From positions 1 through 47,007 of the forward strand of contig CAYFIR010000038.1 of the NCBI GenBank assembly GCA_964343195.1: 47,007 nt of DNA. Direction: 5' to 3'. This DNA comes from CAYVAP01 sp964343195 (lineage in GTDB: Bacteria; Bacteroidota; Bacteroidia; J057). A model generated the notes under the pieces. That model ran no database searches. It saw nothing but the letters and a program-made list of their open reading frames with translations, and had not been told where the DNA came from. Below are positions 8,512-17,041 of this stretch, one piece after another. A program made the position numbers and the translations under genes. Every line of letters begins with the position of its first letter. Within the stretch, counting starts at the first letter, position 1.

Positions 8512-9570
8512 TTATGGGCTGACTTGTAGCGGGATATTGACCCAGTCTTCGGCGATGACGATCCTCACAAAATATAGCCCAGCCGGGAGGCGGCTCACGT
8601 CCAGGGTTTGGGCAGTTGGCTCAAAACTGGCGATCAGTTTCCCCTCCGCGCTTAGCAGTTCCAGCTGAGTAGGTTTAAGGCCTGGGATTTCCAGGTTGAC
8701 TTGTTCCGTGGCAGGGTTGGGGTAAATGCGTACTTCCCTGGCCCAGTCTGGAGTGGGGAGATTTGTGGCGTTGACCATGGGATAGAGATCAAGGTCAAGT
8801 GAGTCCAGCAAGGCCATCCGATGCGAGATGCTGGAATTCAAGCTTTGCTGGGTGCTTTGCTCTATGCGGGCATTCTGATAGCGGATACCGAGGTAGGGAA
8901 CGATGGTCTCTGCGATGTCTTCCCGGTTAGGGTTGTCCGCAGCATACCTGGACACGTAGCGTGGGTCCTGATCCTGGGCTGTGGCCCAGTCCGAGTTGTC
9001 TGTGTACAGTTGGTCAAGCGCTGCATGGGTAGCCTCGTGCAACAGGATTTCCTCCATATTACCAGTCTGTAGGTACAGCTCAGAGGTAGCCCCGATGGTA
9101 ATCTCAATGGAGTGAAGCCAATTGTTTCCCCCAAACAGGGCATCGCTGGCCAGGATGTTGATCGAGTCCACGCCAGCGCGAAGAAAGGCGGGTAGCTGTC
9201 CCATGAGTTGGCCGTATGTTTGTGCCAGTTCATCGGCTTCCGTCTGGCTAAAGTCCACTTTTCGTATCCTGATCTCCGATACAATCGAGTCGTCGTAGGT
9301 CAGGGCATACACGTACGAGAGCGGGTTGATCCATGCTCCGGCATTGTTGTTGGCATCTCTGTCCCACATCAGAACGGAGCGATCGCTTCCCTGCTGGATG
9401 GTCTGGAAGGCAGAAGGGTCGCCAGGGACAATCACATCATAAAAGTCGGACACCCAGCCGGTTCCGTTTTGGTAGAGAAAGGGATTCCCCTGGGCAAGGG
9501 TGGAAAGAGAAGCGAGCAGCAGGAAACCAGCGCTCACCAGCAGTTTTAGGGAGGAAAATATTCTGTTCAT
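8512..9570 (-). CDS. Secreted HExxH metallopeptidase-like protein with T9SS sorting domain
   Basis: A protein of 352 residues. Residues 1-27 are a signal peptide ending ...STLAQ. A zinc-binding HEATH motif (178-182) follows the hydrophobic NMEEILL, and a downstream REDIAETIVPYL (216-227) offers a Glu as a possible third ligand, as in gluzincins. Residues about 281-352 are a type A T9SS C-terminal domain (RIYPNPATEQVNLEIPG ... LPAGLYFVRIV). The protein should cross the inner membrane by Sec and the outer membrane by T9SS. It lies 39 bp downstream of the exported tail-sheath gene on the same strand, so the two are probably co-transcribed. The region before the HEATH motif resembles no peptidase family I recognise, so protease activity is predicted only from the motif. 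Confidence 0.82.
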   Translation of the reverse strand: MNRIFSSLKLLVSAGFLLLASLSTLAQGNPFLYQNGTGWVSDFYDVIVPGDPSAFQTIQQGSDRSVLMWDRDANNNAGAWINPLSYVYALTYDDSIVSEIRIRKVDFSQTEADELAQTYGQLMGQLPAFLRAGVDSINILASDALFGGNNWLHSIEITIGATSELYLQTGNMEEILLHEATHAALDQLYTDNSDWATAQDQDPRYVSRYAADNPNREDIAETIVPYLGIRYQNARIEQSTQQSLNSSISHRMALLDSLDLDLYPMVNATNLPTPDWAREVRIYPNPATEQVNLEIPGLKPTQLELLSAEGKLIASFEPTAQTLDVSRLPAGLYFVRIVIAEDWVNIPLQVSP

Positions 9571-9609
9571 TTTTGTTGATTATCAATACTTTATGATTTG
9601 TATTGGCGT

Positions 9610-10818
9610 TTATGGCATGCGCCACTCCAACCGCCGTACCACGAACTCCGCTGGCCTGACCGGGGCAAACCCAATTTCCACAATGAGCTTGCCGGATTGT
9701 ATGTCGCTGGCAGTCATGGTGGACCCCAGTCCACATTTCACAAAGAATGCCTCCTGTGGATTGCTTCCTGCAAAAGCTCCTTCCCGCCATAGCACTTGCA
9801 GATAGTCGCCAATAGTAGCTTCTACAGAGGTCCATAAATTGGCATCGTTGGGTTCAAAAACCACCCATTTGAGGCTCTGTTGAATGGACTGCTCGATCAT
9901 GGTGCCCATCCGTCGCACAGGTACATACCGCCACTCATTGTCATTGCCAGCCAGGGTACGGCTTCCCCATACCAGCGGGCCTTTTCCGGTGAAAGTCTTC
10001 AGGGGGTTGATGGATTTGCCATCCGAAGGGCTTACGCTGGCTGCGGAAATCTCTGCCTGGCTCAATTGATGACTCAGTCCGGTGATCCCGGTTATCTGCA
10101 CATTGGCGGGCGCTTTCCAGACACCCCGTTGGGCATCTGTTTGAGCATAGACACCCGCGATAGCCCCCGCAGGAGGAATGGATTCACCCCCCGGGGTGAT
10201 GACCCACGGATAGTAAACTGCACCCCAGGAGAGATCCGGGGCATTTGTTTGCGCACGGAAGGTCTGAAAGTCCTGCGTGGCGTTGTTGGAAGGCAACGGT
10301 GTGTTCAGGATGGCAAAGCGATCTCCACGCTGGGCACACAACCGCAGCATTTTGTTTTGCAGGGCATATCCATCCGCGGCTGGCAATTGGACAGCATCGG
10401 GGATGAGGACTAGCTGAGCCTCGGTGTCCATGCTTTTTTCCAGCCCCTGGCTCAGGGGTTTGCCTTGAGGAGCTTGCGGGGCTATGCCAACCGACAGGAT
10501 ATAGCAGGATCCACCGCCGTTGTCAAAAAACAACTCCACAGATTGCGCAAGAAAAAAGCCGGGTACTGATTCTCCGAAGAGGCGTACATATTCCCGATAA
10601 GAAGCAATCAACTGCGCAGAAAGGGTAGGCCGTGTTGCACCGCGGGGTAGTCTTTCAGTATATCCGATGAAAACCGGTACAGCGGTCTCTACCTGGGCGA
10701 TGGCCGGAGGAGTTGGCCCTGTTTCCTGTACGTACACACCCGGACGGGTGACCACTTGCCCATACAGGATGGCTGGCAGCATCGCAAAAAGGAAGGAAAC
10801 GAGGATATAATTCTTCAT
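9610..10818 (-). CDS. Contractile-tail sheath-family protein with a signal peptide
   Basis: A protein of 402 residues clearly of the phage/eCIS tail-sheath family. The N-terminal block RPGVYVQE (25-32) is the sheath hallmark; it is followed by PVFIGYTERLPRG, the YREYVRLFGE block and VELFFDNGGGSCYILSV. The C-terminal domain shows WGSRTL (284-289), WRYVPVRRMGTMIEQSI, VVFEPNDANLW, the AFFVKC block and APVRPAEFVVRRLEW. Uniquely, the ATG at 10818 opens a typical signal peptide (MKNYILVSFLFAMLPAILYG, then Q). A TTG-type start 45 bp earlier would only lengthen it. No tube, spike, baseplate or AAA ATPase gene is nearby, so this is an orphan. It probably forms an operon with the downstream HExxH T9SS protein. 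An exported sheath polymer is inference; the family assignment is firm. Confidence 0.88.
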   Translation of the reverse strand: MKNYILVSFLFAMLPAILYGQVVTRPGVYVQETGPTPPAIAQVETAVPVFIGYTERLPRGATRPTLSAQLIASYREYVRLFGESVPGFFLAQSVELFFDNGGGSCYILSVGIAPQAPQGKPLSQGLEKSMDTEAQLVLIPDAVQLPAADGYALQNKMLRLCAQRGDRFAILNTPLPSNNATQDFQTFRAQTNAPDLSWGAVYYPWVITPGGESIPPAGAIAGVYAQTDAQRGVWKAPANVQITGITGLSHQLSQAEISAASVSPSDGKSINPLKTFTGKGPLVWGSRTLAGNDNEWRYVPVRRMGTMIEQSIQQSLKWVVFEPNDANLWTSVEATIGDYLQVLWREGAFAGSNPQEAFFVKCGLGSTMTASDIQSGKLIVEIGFAPVRPAEFVVRRLEWRMP

Positions 10819-10937
10819 AACAGCGGAGGTTGATGGATCATCAAGATATCTCTCTGCTCGCATTTCGCCAATCTTAATTGGTTGTTGACAGCTTGCTCAC
10901 AAGAGCACCAGATTGATTGCAACCTGATATTCCCGTG

Positions 10938-11567
10938 TCAACTCAACAGCCCGAAGAACTCTCCATCGATGCGAGAGATCACCTGACCAAAGTCCTCGGG
11001 GCGTTCCACGTAGTCGAGGTTGTCGGTTTCCAGGATGAGCAGGCGGCTCTCAGTATATTGGGCAATCCAGGCTTCATACTGCTGGTTGAGGGTTTCGAGG
11101 TACTTGATGCTGATGGTTTGCTCATAGTCCCGGCCCCTTTTGGTGATCTGATCAATCAGGGTGGGGACGCTGGCCCGGAGATAGATGAGGAGATCTGGCG
11201 GAGTGATCATGGCTTTCATCGACTCATAGACGCTCCAGTAAGTATTAAAATCCCGCTCAGACAGGATTTGGTTGTCGCGAAGATTTTTTCCAAAAATGAA
11301 GGCATCCTCGTAGATGGTCCGGTCCTGAATGACCGTTTGTTTGCTCTGCTGGGCATAAAGCATCTGTTGAAAACGACTGTTCAGAAAGTATATCTGTAGC
11401 GGAAATGCCCATTGCTTCATATCTTCATAGAAATCCGCCAGATAGGGATTGTCATCTACAGATTCCAGGAGCGTCTGCCAATGATAGTGTTTTGAGAGCT
11501 TGTTAACGAGGGTGGTTTTACCTGCGCCTATGTTTCCAGCTACGGCTATGTGTCGAGGTCCTTTCAT
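10938..11567 (-). CDS. Deoxynucleoside kinase
   Basis: A protein of 209 residues of the dNK/dGK/dAK family. The P-loop GNIGAGKTT (11-19), the substrate-binding LESVDDNPYLADFY (34-47), the DRTIYEDAFIF motif (82-92), the LIYLRAS strand and the lid RGRDYEQTIS are all present. The enzyme phosphorylates deoxynucleosides for nucleotide salvage in the cytoplasm; base preference cannot be read. It is a monocistronic minus-strand gene, about 120 bp upstream of the sheath gene, with no sign of linkage to it. Length is typical. Confidence 0.92.
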   Translation of the reverse strand: MKGPRHIAVAGNIGAGKTTLVNKLSKHYHWQTLLESVDDNPYLADFYEDMKQWAFPLQIYFLNSRFQQMLYAQQSKQTVIQDRTIYEDAFIFGKNLRDNQILSERDFNTYWSVYESMKAMITPPDLLIYLRASVPTLIDQITKRGRDYEQTISIKYLETLNQQYEAWIAQYTESRLLILETDNLDYVERPEDFGQVISRIDGEFFGLLS

Positions 11568-11717
11568 TGATTAGAGAGAAGAAGAGGTCAGAAGTCAGAT
11601 CGTTTCACTGTCAGAACACTTGGTTGCCATTAGCCAGAAAGAAATTCGTTGTGACCTTTGGCAGTGAATCAGCCTCGCAACAAAGTTGTCAGACTTCTCG
11701 CAGCATGGCGATCTTTC
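11568..11717. other. Spacer with a GAAGTCAGATCG phrase
   Basis: A non-coding spacer between the kinase start and the radical SAM stop. It contains the phrase AGAAGTCAGATCG (11588-11600), which recurs at 45146-45162, and a related GAAGTCAGA on the opposite strand near 32770. No gene is seen. Confidence 0.4.
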
Positions 11718-12743
11718 TTAGCTCTCGAAGATACGAGTCCCTTCGGAGCAATTCTGGCAAATATCGATGCTGGCCCGGGATTGAAGCAAGCGATTTCGAA
11801 AATCCTCGTAGGGGGCACTTCGCCAGATTTCCGGAAAGGGCTTTTTTTCAATGTTGCCCATCTCATATTGGGCATCTTTATCAAAACAGCATGGGAGAAT
11901 CTTGCCGTCCCAGGTGATCTCAACTCCATACCAGAGCTTCCAGCATTGGTTGTGCAGCGGGTTTTTGATGGCATAGCGGCCATCTTGCTGTTTGGTATAG
12001 CGACTGTAGCGTTCATTCGTCGGAATCAGGTCACTGCCATTTTCGAAGTCATAAATCTGTGCCGTTTTGAGCTTGACTTTGTCCACCCCCAGTTCTTTTC
12101 CGAGTTGCTGAATAGCCTCAATCTCGTGTTCGTTGGGTTTTACCACCAAAAACTGCAGGACGATGGCTGGGCCTATGGTGCCGGCTTCTTTCCTGGCGGT
12201 CACCAGGTTTTGGATCCCCACCTTGACCTTCTCCAGGCTCCCCCCTACACGATAGGCCTGGTAGGTTTCCTGAGTGGCCCCGTCCACGGAGATGATGACT
12301 TCGCCCAGCCCACTCTCAACGGTTTTTCTGGCTTTATCGGGTGTGAGGTAATGGCCATTGGTACTGGTTGCGACAAATACTCCTCTTTCACTGGCGTATG
12401 AAACCATCTCCAAAAAATTGGGGTGGAGGTAGGGCTCACCCTGAAAATATAGCAGCAGATAAACCAAATCCTTTTCCAACTGGTTGACTGAATGGCGGAA
12501 CAAATCAAGGTCGGCCATGCCGGTAGCTCTGGTGAAGGATCGCAGCCCGGAGGGACACTCAGGACAACGCAGGTTGCAGTGGGTTGTGGGTTCAAAGCCT
12601 GCTTTGACAGGAAAGCCCATGTGCCGGGACCTGCCGGAGAGTCGGGACAGGTGAAAGGAGAAGTAGATGATGCACCAGTTCCAGATCTTCCGGATCGAAA
12701 GGCAGCGAAGTAGTAGCCATCCGTAGCGAATGAGATATGGCAT
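11718..12743 (-). CDS. Radical SAM/SPASM-domain enzyme
   Basis: A protein of 341 residues if started at the ATG at 12743; a TTG 15 bp earlier is less likely. The N-terminal 45 residues are rich in Arg, Trp and Ile and may touch the membrane. The radical SAM core carries CNLRCPEC (Cys56, Cys60, Cys63) binding the [4Fe-4S]-AdoMet cluster, then YFQGEPYLHP and a core extending to about residue 230. A C-terminal SPASM-like region holds further cysteines (CWKLWYGVEITWDG, LPCCFD, ICQNC) for an auxiliary cluster. SPASM enzymes modify peptides, sugars or protein side chains; no precursor peptide is recognisable nearby. It is divergent from the ArsA-type ATPase gene across 118 bp. Confidence 0.88.
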   Translation of the reverse strand: MPYLIRYGWLLLRCLSIRKIWNWCIIYFSFHLSRLSGRSRHMGFPVKAGFEPTTHCNLRCPECPSGLRSFTRATGMADLDLFRHSVNQLEKDLVYLLLYFQGEPYLHPNFLEMVSYASERGVFVATSTNGHYLTPDKARKTVESGLGEVIISVDGATQETYQAYRVGGSLEKVKVGIQNLVTARKEAGTIGPAIVLQFLVVKPNEHEIEAIQQLGKELGVDKVKLKTAQIYDFENGSDLIPTNERYSRYTKQQDGRYAIKNPLHNQCWKLWYGVEITWDGKILPCCFDKDAQYEMGNIEKKPFPEIWRSAPYEDFRNRLLQSRASIDICQNCSEGTRIFES

Positions 12744-12861
12744 GGTGTGGTTCAACAATTCTGGATTATTTTTGAAAAAGGGTGAATGGTAGCCGCTGGG
12801 AAGAATGGAGAGATAAGAAGGCTTACCATCGCCTAATTATAGATAAAACTACAATTTATTC

Positions 12862-14022
12862 ATGCGCATCATACTGTTTACAGGAAAAGGGGGAGTGGGC
12901 AAAACCACCATGGCAGCAGCAACCGCCCTCAAGGCTTCTCAGATGGGGTATAAAACGCTTGTGATCTCAACGGATCCTGCTCATAGCCTTTCTGATGCTC
13001 TGGACATTGAGCTACAGCCTGAACCGACCCAGATTGCCCCCAATCTTTATGGCCAGGAATTCGACGTGTACTATTCGATGAAGAAGTACTGGTCCAATAT
13101 GCGCTCGTTGATGCGCACTATTTTTCGCTGGCAGGGAGTGAACAACATCGTCGCGGAAGAACTATCGGTGCTGCCGGGCATGGAGGAAGGTTCGGCCTTC
13201 CTGTGGATCGAAAAGTTTTACTCCGAAGGGGAATACGATCTGCTGGTAATCGACAGTGCCCCAACGGGTGAAACATTGACGTTGCTGAGTCTTCCTCAGG
13301 TGACCCAAAGTTGGTTGACCAAGGCCTTTCCGGGACAAAGATTTGCCGTAAAAACCGTGGGAGGCCTGATGCGCCGCACGATGGACATTCCCATCGACAA
13401 GGGCTACGAAGAGTTGGAGGAGTTATTTGGCAAACTGGAAAAGGTCCAGGCTATTTTCCAAAAACCCGAAATTACCTCGATTCGTCTGGTGGCCAATCCC
13501 GAGCGGATGGTGATTCAGGAAGCCAAGCGGGCCTACACCTACCTGCAACTGTATGGCTACAATGTCGATGGGGTGCTGGTCAATCGGGTGTTACCGGAAG
13601 AGGGTGGGGGGACCCTGTTTGAAAAATATCTGGCTTCCCAAAAGAACCACCTGGAGGATATCGAGGAGAGTTTTCAGCCCCTACCGATATTCAAAGTCAT
13701 GCACCAGGGAGAAGAGGTATTTGGATTGGAGCGACTGGAGCGCATTGCCGATGCCTTGTATCCGGATCTTGATCCTACCCTGGTGTTTCACCAGGAAAAT
13801 CCTTTTGAGGTGACGGAGAAGGACGATAGCTATGCCATCCGACTCAAGCTGCCTTTTATCAAGGATGGAGACTTTGAGTTAAACAAGTTTGGAGACGAAT
13901 TGGTGATAGACATCGGAAATCGCCGAAAAAACGTCTTCCTGCCTCGGTTTGCGAACTTCCTGAAGTTGAAATCTCATTCCTTTGAAGAGCCGTGGTTGAC
14001 CATCGAGCTTGCAAAAGATTAA
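12862..14022 (+). CDS. ArsA/GET3-family ATPase
   Basis: A protein of 386 residues. The deviant Walker A GKGGVGKTT (8-16), the switch STDPAHSLSDAL, Walker B-type LLVIDSAPTGETL and the A-loop region place it in the ArsA/GET3 SIMIBI class. The last 80 residues form a small beta-sandwich resembling the ArsA_HSP20 domain (FEVTEKDDSYAIRLKLPF...). The protein contains no cysteine at all, so arsenite binding as in E. coli ArsA or the GET3 zinc site is excluded. Related bacterial ATPases are uncharacterised; a chaperone-like role in membrane or photosynthetic protein assembly has been proposed for some. No ars genes are nearby. Confidence 0.9.
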   Translation: MRIILFTGKGGVGKTTMAAATALKASQMGYKTLVISTDPAHSLSDALDIELQPEPTQIAPNLYGQEFDVYYSMKKYWSNMRSLMRTIFRWQGVNNIVAEELSVLPGMEEGSAFLWIEKFYSEGEYDLLVIDSAPTGETLTLLSLPQVTQSWLTKAFPGQRFAVKTVGGLMRRTMDIPIDKGYEELEELFGKLEKVQAIFQKPEITSIRLVANPERMVIQEAKRAYTYLQLYGYNVDGVLVNRVLPEEGGGTLFEKYLASQKNHLEDIEESFQPLPIFKVMHQGEEVFGLERLERIADALYPDLDPTLVFHQENPFEVTEKDDSYAIRLKLPFIKDGDFELNKFGDELVIDIGNRRKNVFLPRFANFLKLKSHSFEEPWLTIELAKD

Positions 14023-14030
14023 TGCTTCGC

Positions 14031-14047
14031 ATTCGTAATTCGTCATC
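14031..14047. repeat. ATTCGTAATTCGTCAT phrase
   Basis: A short quasi-repeat of ATTCGT between the ArsA-type gene and the response regulator. The related phrase AATCACGAAGTACGAATCA occurs at 34067-34092 as its approximate complement. It is followed by TTCCC...GGGAA (14054-14070) and ACTTCGAACTTGCCCCACTA (14071-14090), and the latter has a near-copy at 43856-43875. Confidence 0.4.
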
Positions 14048-14092
14048 AATAATTTCCCGCAGTATGGGAAACTTCGAACTTGCCCCACTAGC

Positions 14093-14458
14093 CTATACTG
14101 CCAGGGTTTTGACCAGCATTTCCAGGTCTTCCTGTAAAAAAGGTTTGGCCAGGTATGCATTGAAGCCCATGGCAAGGAATCTGTCTTCATCTCCGGGCAT
14201 GGCATATGCGGTCACAGCGATGATGGGTAAATGGCTATAACGCGGATCTTCTCTTAACTGCTGTAGCAGTTGGGTTCCGTCGGCTTTGTCTTCCCCCAGG
14301 TGGATATCCATCAGGACCAGACTGATAGGCTGGGATGAAAGGAGTTGATACATTTCTGGCTCGTCTTCAGCAGTATGAACCACACAGACGTCGCGAAGCA
14401 TCCTTTCGGTCAGGAAGGCATTTATGTTATCGTTTTCAACGTTTAAGATCTGTTTCAT
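14093..14458 (-). CDS. Single-domain CheY-like response regulator
   Basis: A protein of 121 residues consisting of one receiver domain with no output domain. The acidic pocket is E9-N-D (VEND), the phosphoacceptor is Asp51 (LMDIHLGED), the switch Thr84 (AVTAYA) and Lys106 (LAKPF) are present. Its ATG overlaps the kinase stop by four bases (ATGA), so it is translationally coupled to the upstream PAS kinase, its probable phosphodonor. With no DNA-binding part, it likely acts by protein contact or passes phosphate on. Confidence 0.93.
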   Translation of the reverse strand: MKQILNVENDNINAFLTERMLRDVCVVHTAEDEPEMYQLLSSQPISLVLMDIHLGEDKADGTQLLQQLREDPRYSHLPIIAVTAYAMPGDEDRFLAMGFNAYLAKPFLQEDLEMLVKTLAV

Positions 14459-16764
14459 GGATCCTGTTTTTCAAAAATGGGCAACAAAATAGAAAACGTA
14501 CTGCCTTTTCCTTTTTCACTTATGATCTTCAATTCACCATGTAATAGCTGTAAATACCGGTAGGCAATGCTTAGTCCTAAACCGACACCTTCATAATCCC
14601 TTCCCAGTCCCTGGCTTTCCTGTACAAAGGGTTCAATTATCCGGTGAATATAATTCTTTTTGATTCCTATTCCCGTATCAGAAATGTCTATTTGGACAAA
14701 ATTCTTACGCTGATTTCCCCAAAGATGGGTGGTTACTTTTATGCCTCCTATTAGGGTAAATTTCAGTGCATTATCAAGCAAATAGTTCAGGATCTGTTCC
14801 AGTATCCACTGGTCAGCCATCACCACGGGGTCTTCTGCGGCGGGTTCATATTCAAGGGTGAGGCCCTTGTCACTTATCTGCTTTTGGATCAGGGATAGCC
14901 TCTTGCTAACCACGGGGTTGACCCTCACGGGTTTCACTTCAAATTCGCTGCCATCAGACTCCAGTTTGGCCAAATGCACCAGACCTGTCAAGGTATTCAT
15001 CAGGCGTTGACCACTTTCCTGTATCCAATCCAGTACCTGTATGGTTTCCGGACGATGTTCATCCATGCGTAGTACCTGCACCAGTCCCAATATCCCATTA
15101 AGGGGGGTCCTGATTTCGTGGCTGATGTTTCCTAGCAGGCTGCTCTTGAGGATATTCATCTGATCAGACAGGTATTTGGCCTGTTCCATTTTTTGTTGAG
15201 CCCTGAAAATGTCTGTCTGATCAAAATCAATGCCTATCACCCTCAGTGGCTTTCCTTCGCTATCGCGGTAAATTCTGGCAAGGCTGCGTATGTGTCGGAG
15301 GCTACCATCTGGTCTGATAATGCGATAAGTCATGTTGCTCTGCTCCCTGCTATGCAGGATTGCCTCAAGGGCCTGAAGCGATTTTTCCTTGTCATCAGGG
15401 TGTATGACCGACATCCAGGTGTCGATGGGGGTATGGTCTTCATCAGATTTCCCCCCATAGATTTCATACATACCTTTTTCCCAGTGGGTATGATCCTGTT
15501 CGATGTCCCAGTCCCAGATGCCAATTCGTGCCGCAGAAGAAGCCAGTTCGAAGCGCTGATTCGCCTCCTCCAGTTGAGATTGGATGGCTTTGTTCTGGGT
15601 GATGTTGACTGCTGAAATCGCGATGCCGATAATTTCTCCATCCTGTCCGATGGCGGGATCAAAAAATAGTTTCAGCCAGATGGTATCATCTCCATATTGG
15701 GTAAAGGACTGTGTAGTATGGGTAGATACGCCTGATAGAGCCTGGTTTATGGCCAACCGAAACCAGTTTTTCGCTTCGGGGATGATACTGTCAAAGAGGG
15801 ATAGCCCGATCTTCAGGTCGTATCCAAAGACCATTTTAGCGTAATCCCTGGCCTTTTTTGAGACTTCCTGGATGATTCCCTTTTGATCGATGAGGGCATA
15901 CAAATGTGGGGCGGAGTCCAGGAGAATTTTTTTCCTGGCGGCGTTCTCTGCCTGCTCGATTCTTGCCTGTTTAGTCTCGGTGATCTCCCTGCTGGTGCAC
16001 AGGTAGCCCACAAAAACACCCGAATGGTCATTGAAGGGCGATATGCGGCTATGTATCCAGATATGGCTACCCTCTGGATGGGGGTACTTCCATTCTCGGG
16101 TGACTTCCTTTCCCGCCTCAACCTCCTGTAGATGTGATTTTATTTCTTCGAATTCGCTGGCTGCAGGGGCAATCCTTGACCATGAGTTTCCCAAAGCTAT
16201 TTTGGCAGGAATGCCGAAAAGAACTTCTGCTCCGGAATTCCAGAATCTGATGATGCCATTTTTGTCGAGGTGCACAACGCTGTCCTCTATCTGTGTGATT
16301 AATGCTGTAAGCTGTACCCGCTCCTGTTTAAGGCGATATTCGTCGCTCTTGTTCTTGACAATAAACATGCACCCCACCACTTCTCCCTTATGCCAGGTTG
16401 GTTTTCCTGTCAGGGAAAAATAGTATTCTACATCGCTTACTTTTTCAAGATGCTCCAGTAATACTTCTTCTCCATTCAGTCCTTTTTCGATATAGGGGAT
16501 CCACTTTTCCCAACGATCAAATGGTAAAAAATCCCTCAGGTGCATCCCTGGATTTACCTCGACCTCACAATACTGGTTGATGGAGTGCTCCCAGGCTTTA
16601 TTGAAATAATCAATGGTGCCAGACCTGGATACGAAGAAATAAAGGTCTGAAGAAGCATCGAGGATCGCAGACATATTATCTCCCAGAATTTGGTTGATAT
16701 CTGGTATGGTCGATCCGGGCTCGAAACTCTTCTGACTGGATAGCTTTCTTCCTTTTTGGAGCAT
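14455..16764 (-). CDS. Multi-PAS sensor histidine kinase
   Basis: A soluble protein of 769 residues; no transmembrane segment is visible. Four PAS-type domains are recognisable at about 28-145, 150-270, 278-395 and 402-520; the fourth has the GIWDWDIEQD start typical of PAS_3. A short coiled coil leads into the HisKA domain with phospho-acceptor His549 (GNISHEIRTPLNGILG). The HATPase domain (about 635-765) shows the N box NYLLDNALKF, G1 DISDTGIGI and G2 GVGLGLSI. It phosphorylates its own His in response to a cytoplasmic signal read by the PAS domains; no ligand residues can be assigned. It is co-translated with the downstream receiver protein. Confidence 0.93.
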   Translation of the reverse strand: MLQKGRKLSSQKSFEPGSTIPDINQILGDNMSAILDASSDLYFFVSRSGTIDYFNKAWEHSINQYCEVEVNPGMHLRDFLPFDRWEKWIPYIEKGLNGEEVLLEHLEKVSDVEYYFSLTGKPTWHKGEVVGCMFIVKNKSDEYRLKQERVQLTALITQIEDSVVHLDKNGIIRFWNSGAEVLFGIPAKIALGNSWSRIAPAASEFEEIKSHLQEVEAGKEVTREWKYPHPEGSHIWIHSRISPFNDHSGVFVGYLCTSREITETKQARIEQAENAARKKILLDSAPHLYALIDQKGIIQEVSKKARDYAKMVFGYDLKIGLSLFDSIIPEAKNWFRLAINQALSGVSTHTTQSFTQYGDDTIWLKLFFDPAIGQDGEIIGIAISAVNITQNKAIQSQLEEANQRFELASSAARIGIWDWDIEQDHTHWEKGMYEIYGGKSDEDHTPIDTWMSVIHPDDKEKSLQALEAILHSREQSNMTYRIIRPDGSLRHIRSLARIYRDSEGKPLRVIGIDFDQTDIFRAQQKMEQAKYLSDQMNILKSSLLGNISHEIRTPLNGILGLVQVLRMDEHRPETIQVLDWIQESGQRLMNTLTGLVHLAKLESDGSEFEVKPVRVNPVVSKRLSLIQKQISDKGLTLEYEPAAEDPVVMADQWILEQILNYLLDNALKFTLIGGIKVTTHLWGNQRKNFVQIDISDTGIGIKKNYIHRIIEPFVQESQGLGRDYEGVGLGLSIAYRYLQLLHGELKIISEKGKGSTFSILLPIFEKQDP

Positions 16765-17041
16765 GGGGAGTCAGTATGATTGCTGTTGAGTATTTAGCTT
16801 CAAAAAGGAAGCAAACACTCAATTGAGCGCAGTTGATGTTGCACGAAAAGAAATTACAATAATCCTTATACGATTCAAAATATTAGCCCGGAATTTAATC
16901 CGAATGAAGGTAAGAAACTCATCGGTAACGGATAATTTTACCAAATGCGTTGTGCCCAATTGTTGAGATGTCGTAATTCGCGGTTCAGTTTCGGGATGCT
17001 ACTATTCGCCAGGACTTACCCTCAACAGCCAAATCACCCTC

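Noticed and set aside
8512..10818. Prophage or complete contractile injection system around the sheath gene
   Set aside because: No tube, baseplate, spike, terminator-of-length, ATPase, capsid or integrase gene is found on either side; neighbours are ruvC and a nucleoside kinase.
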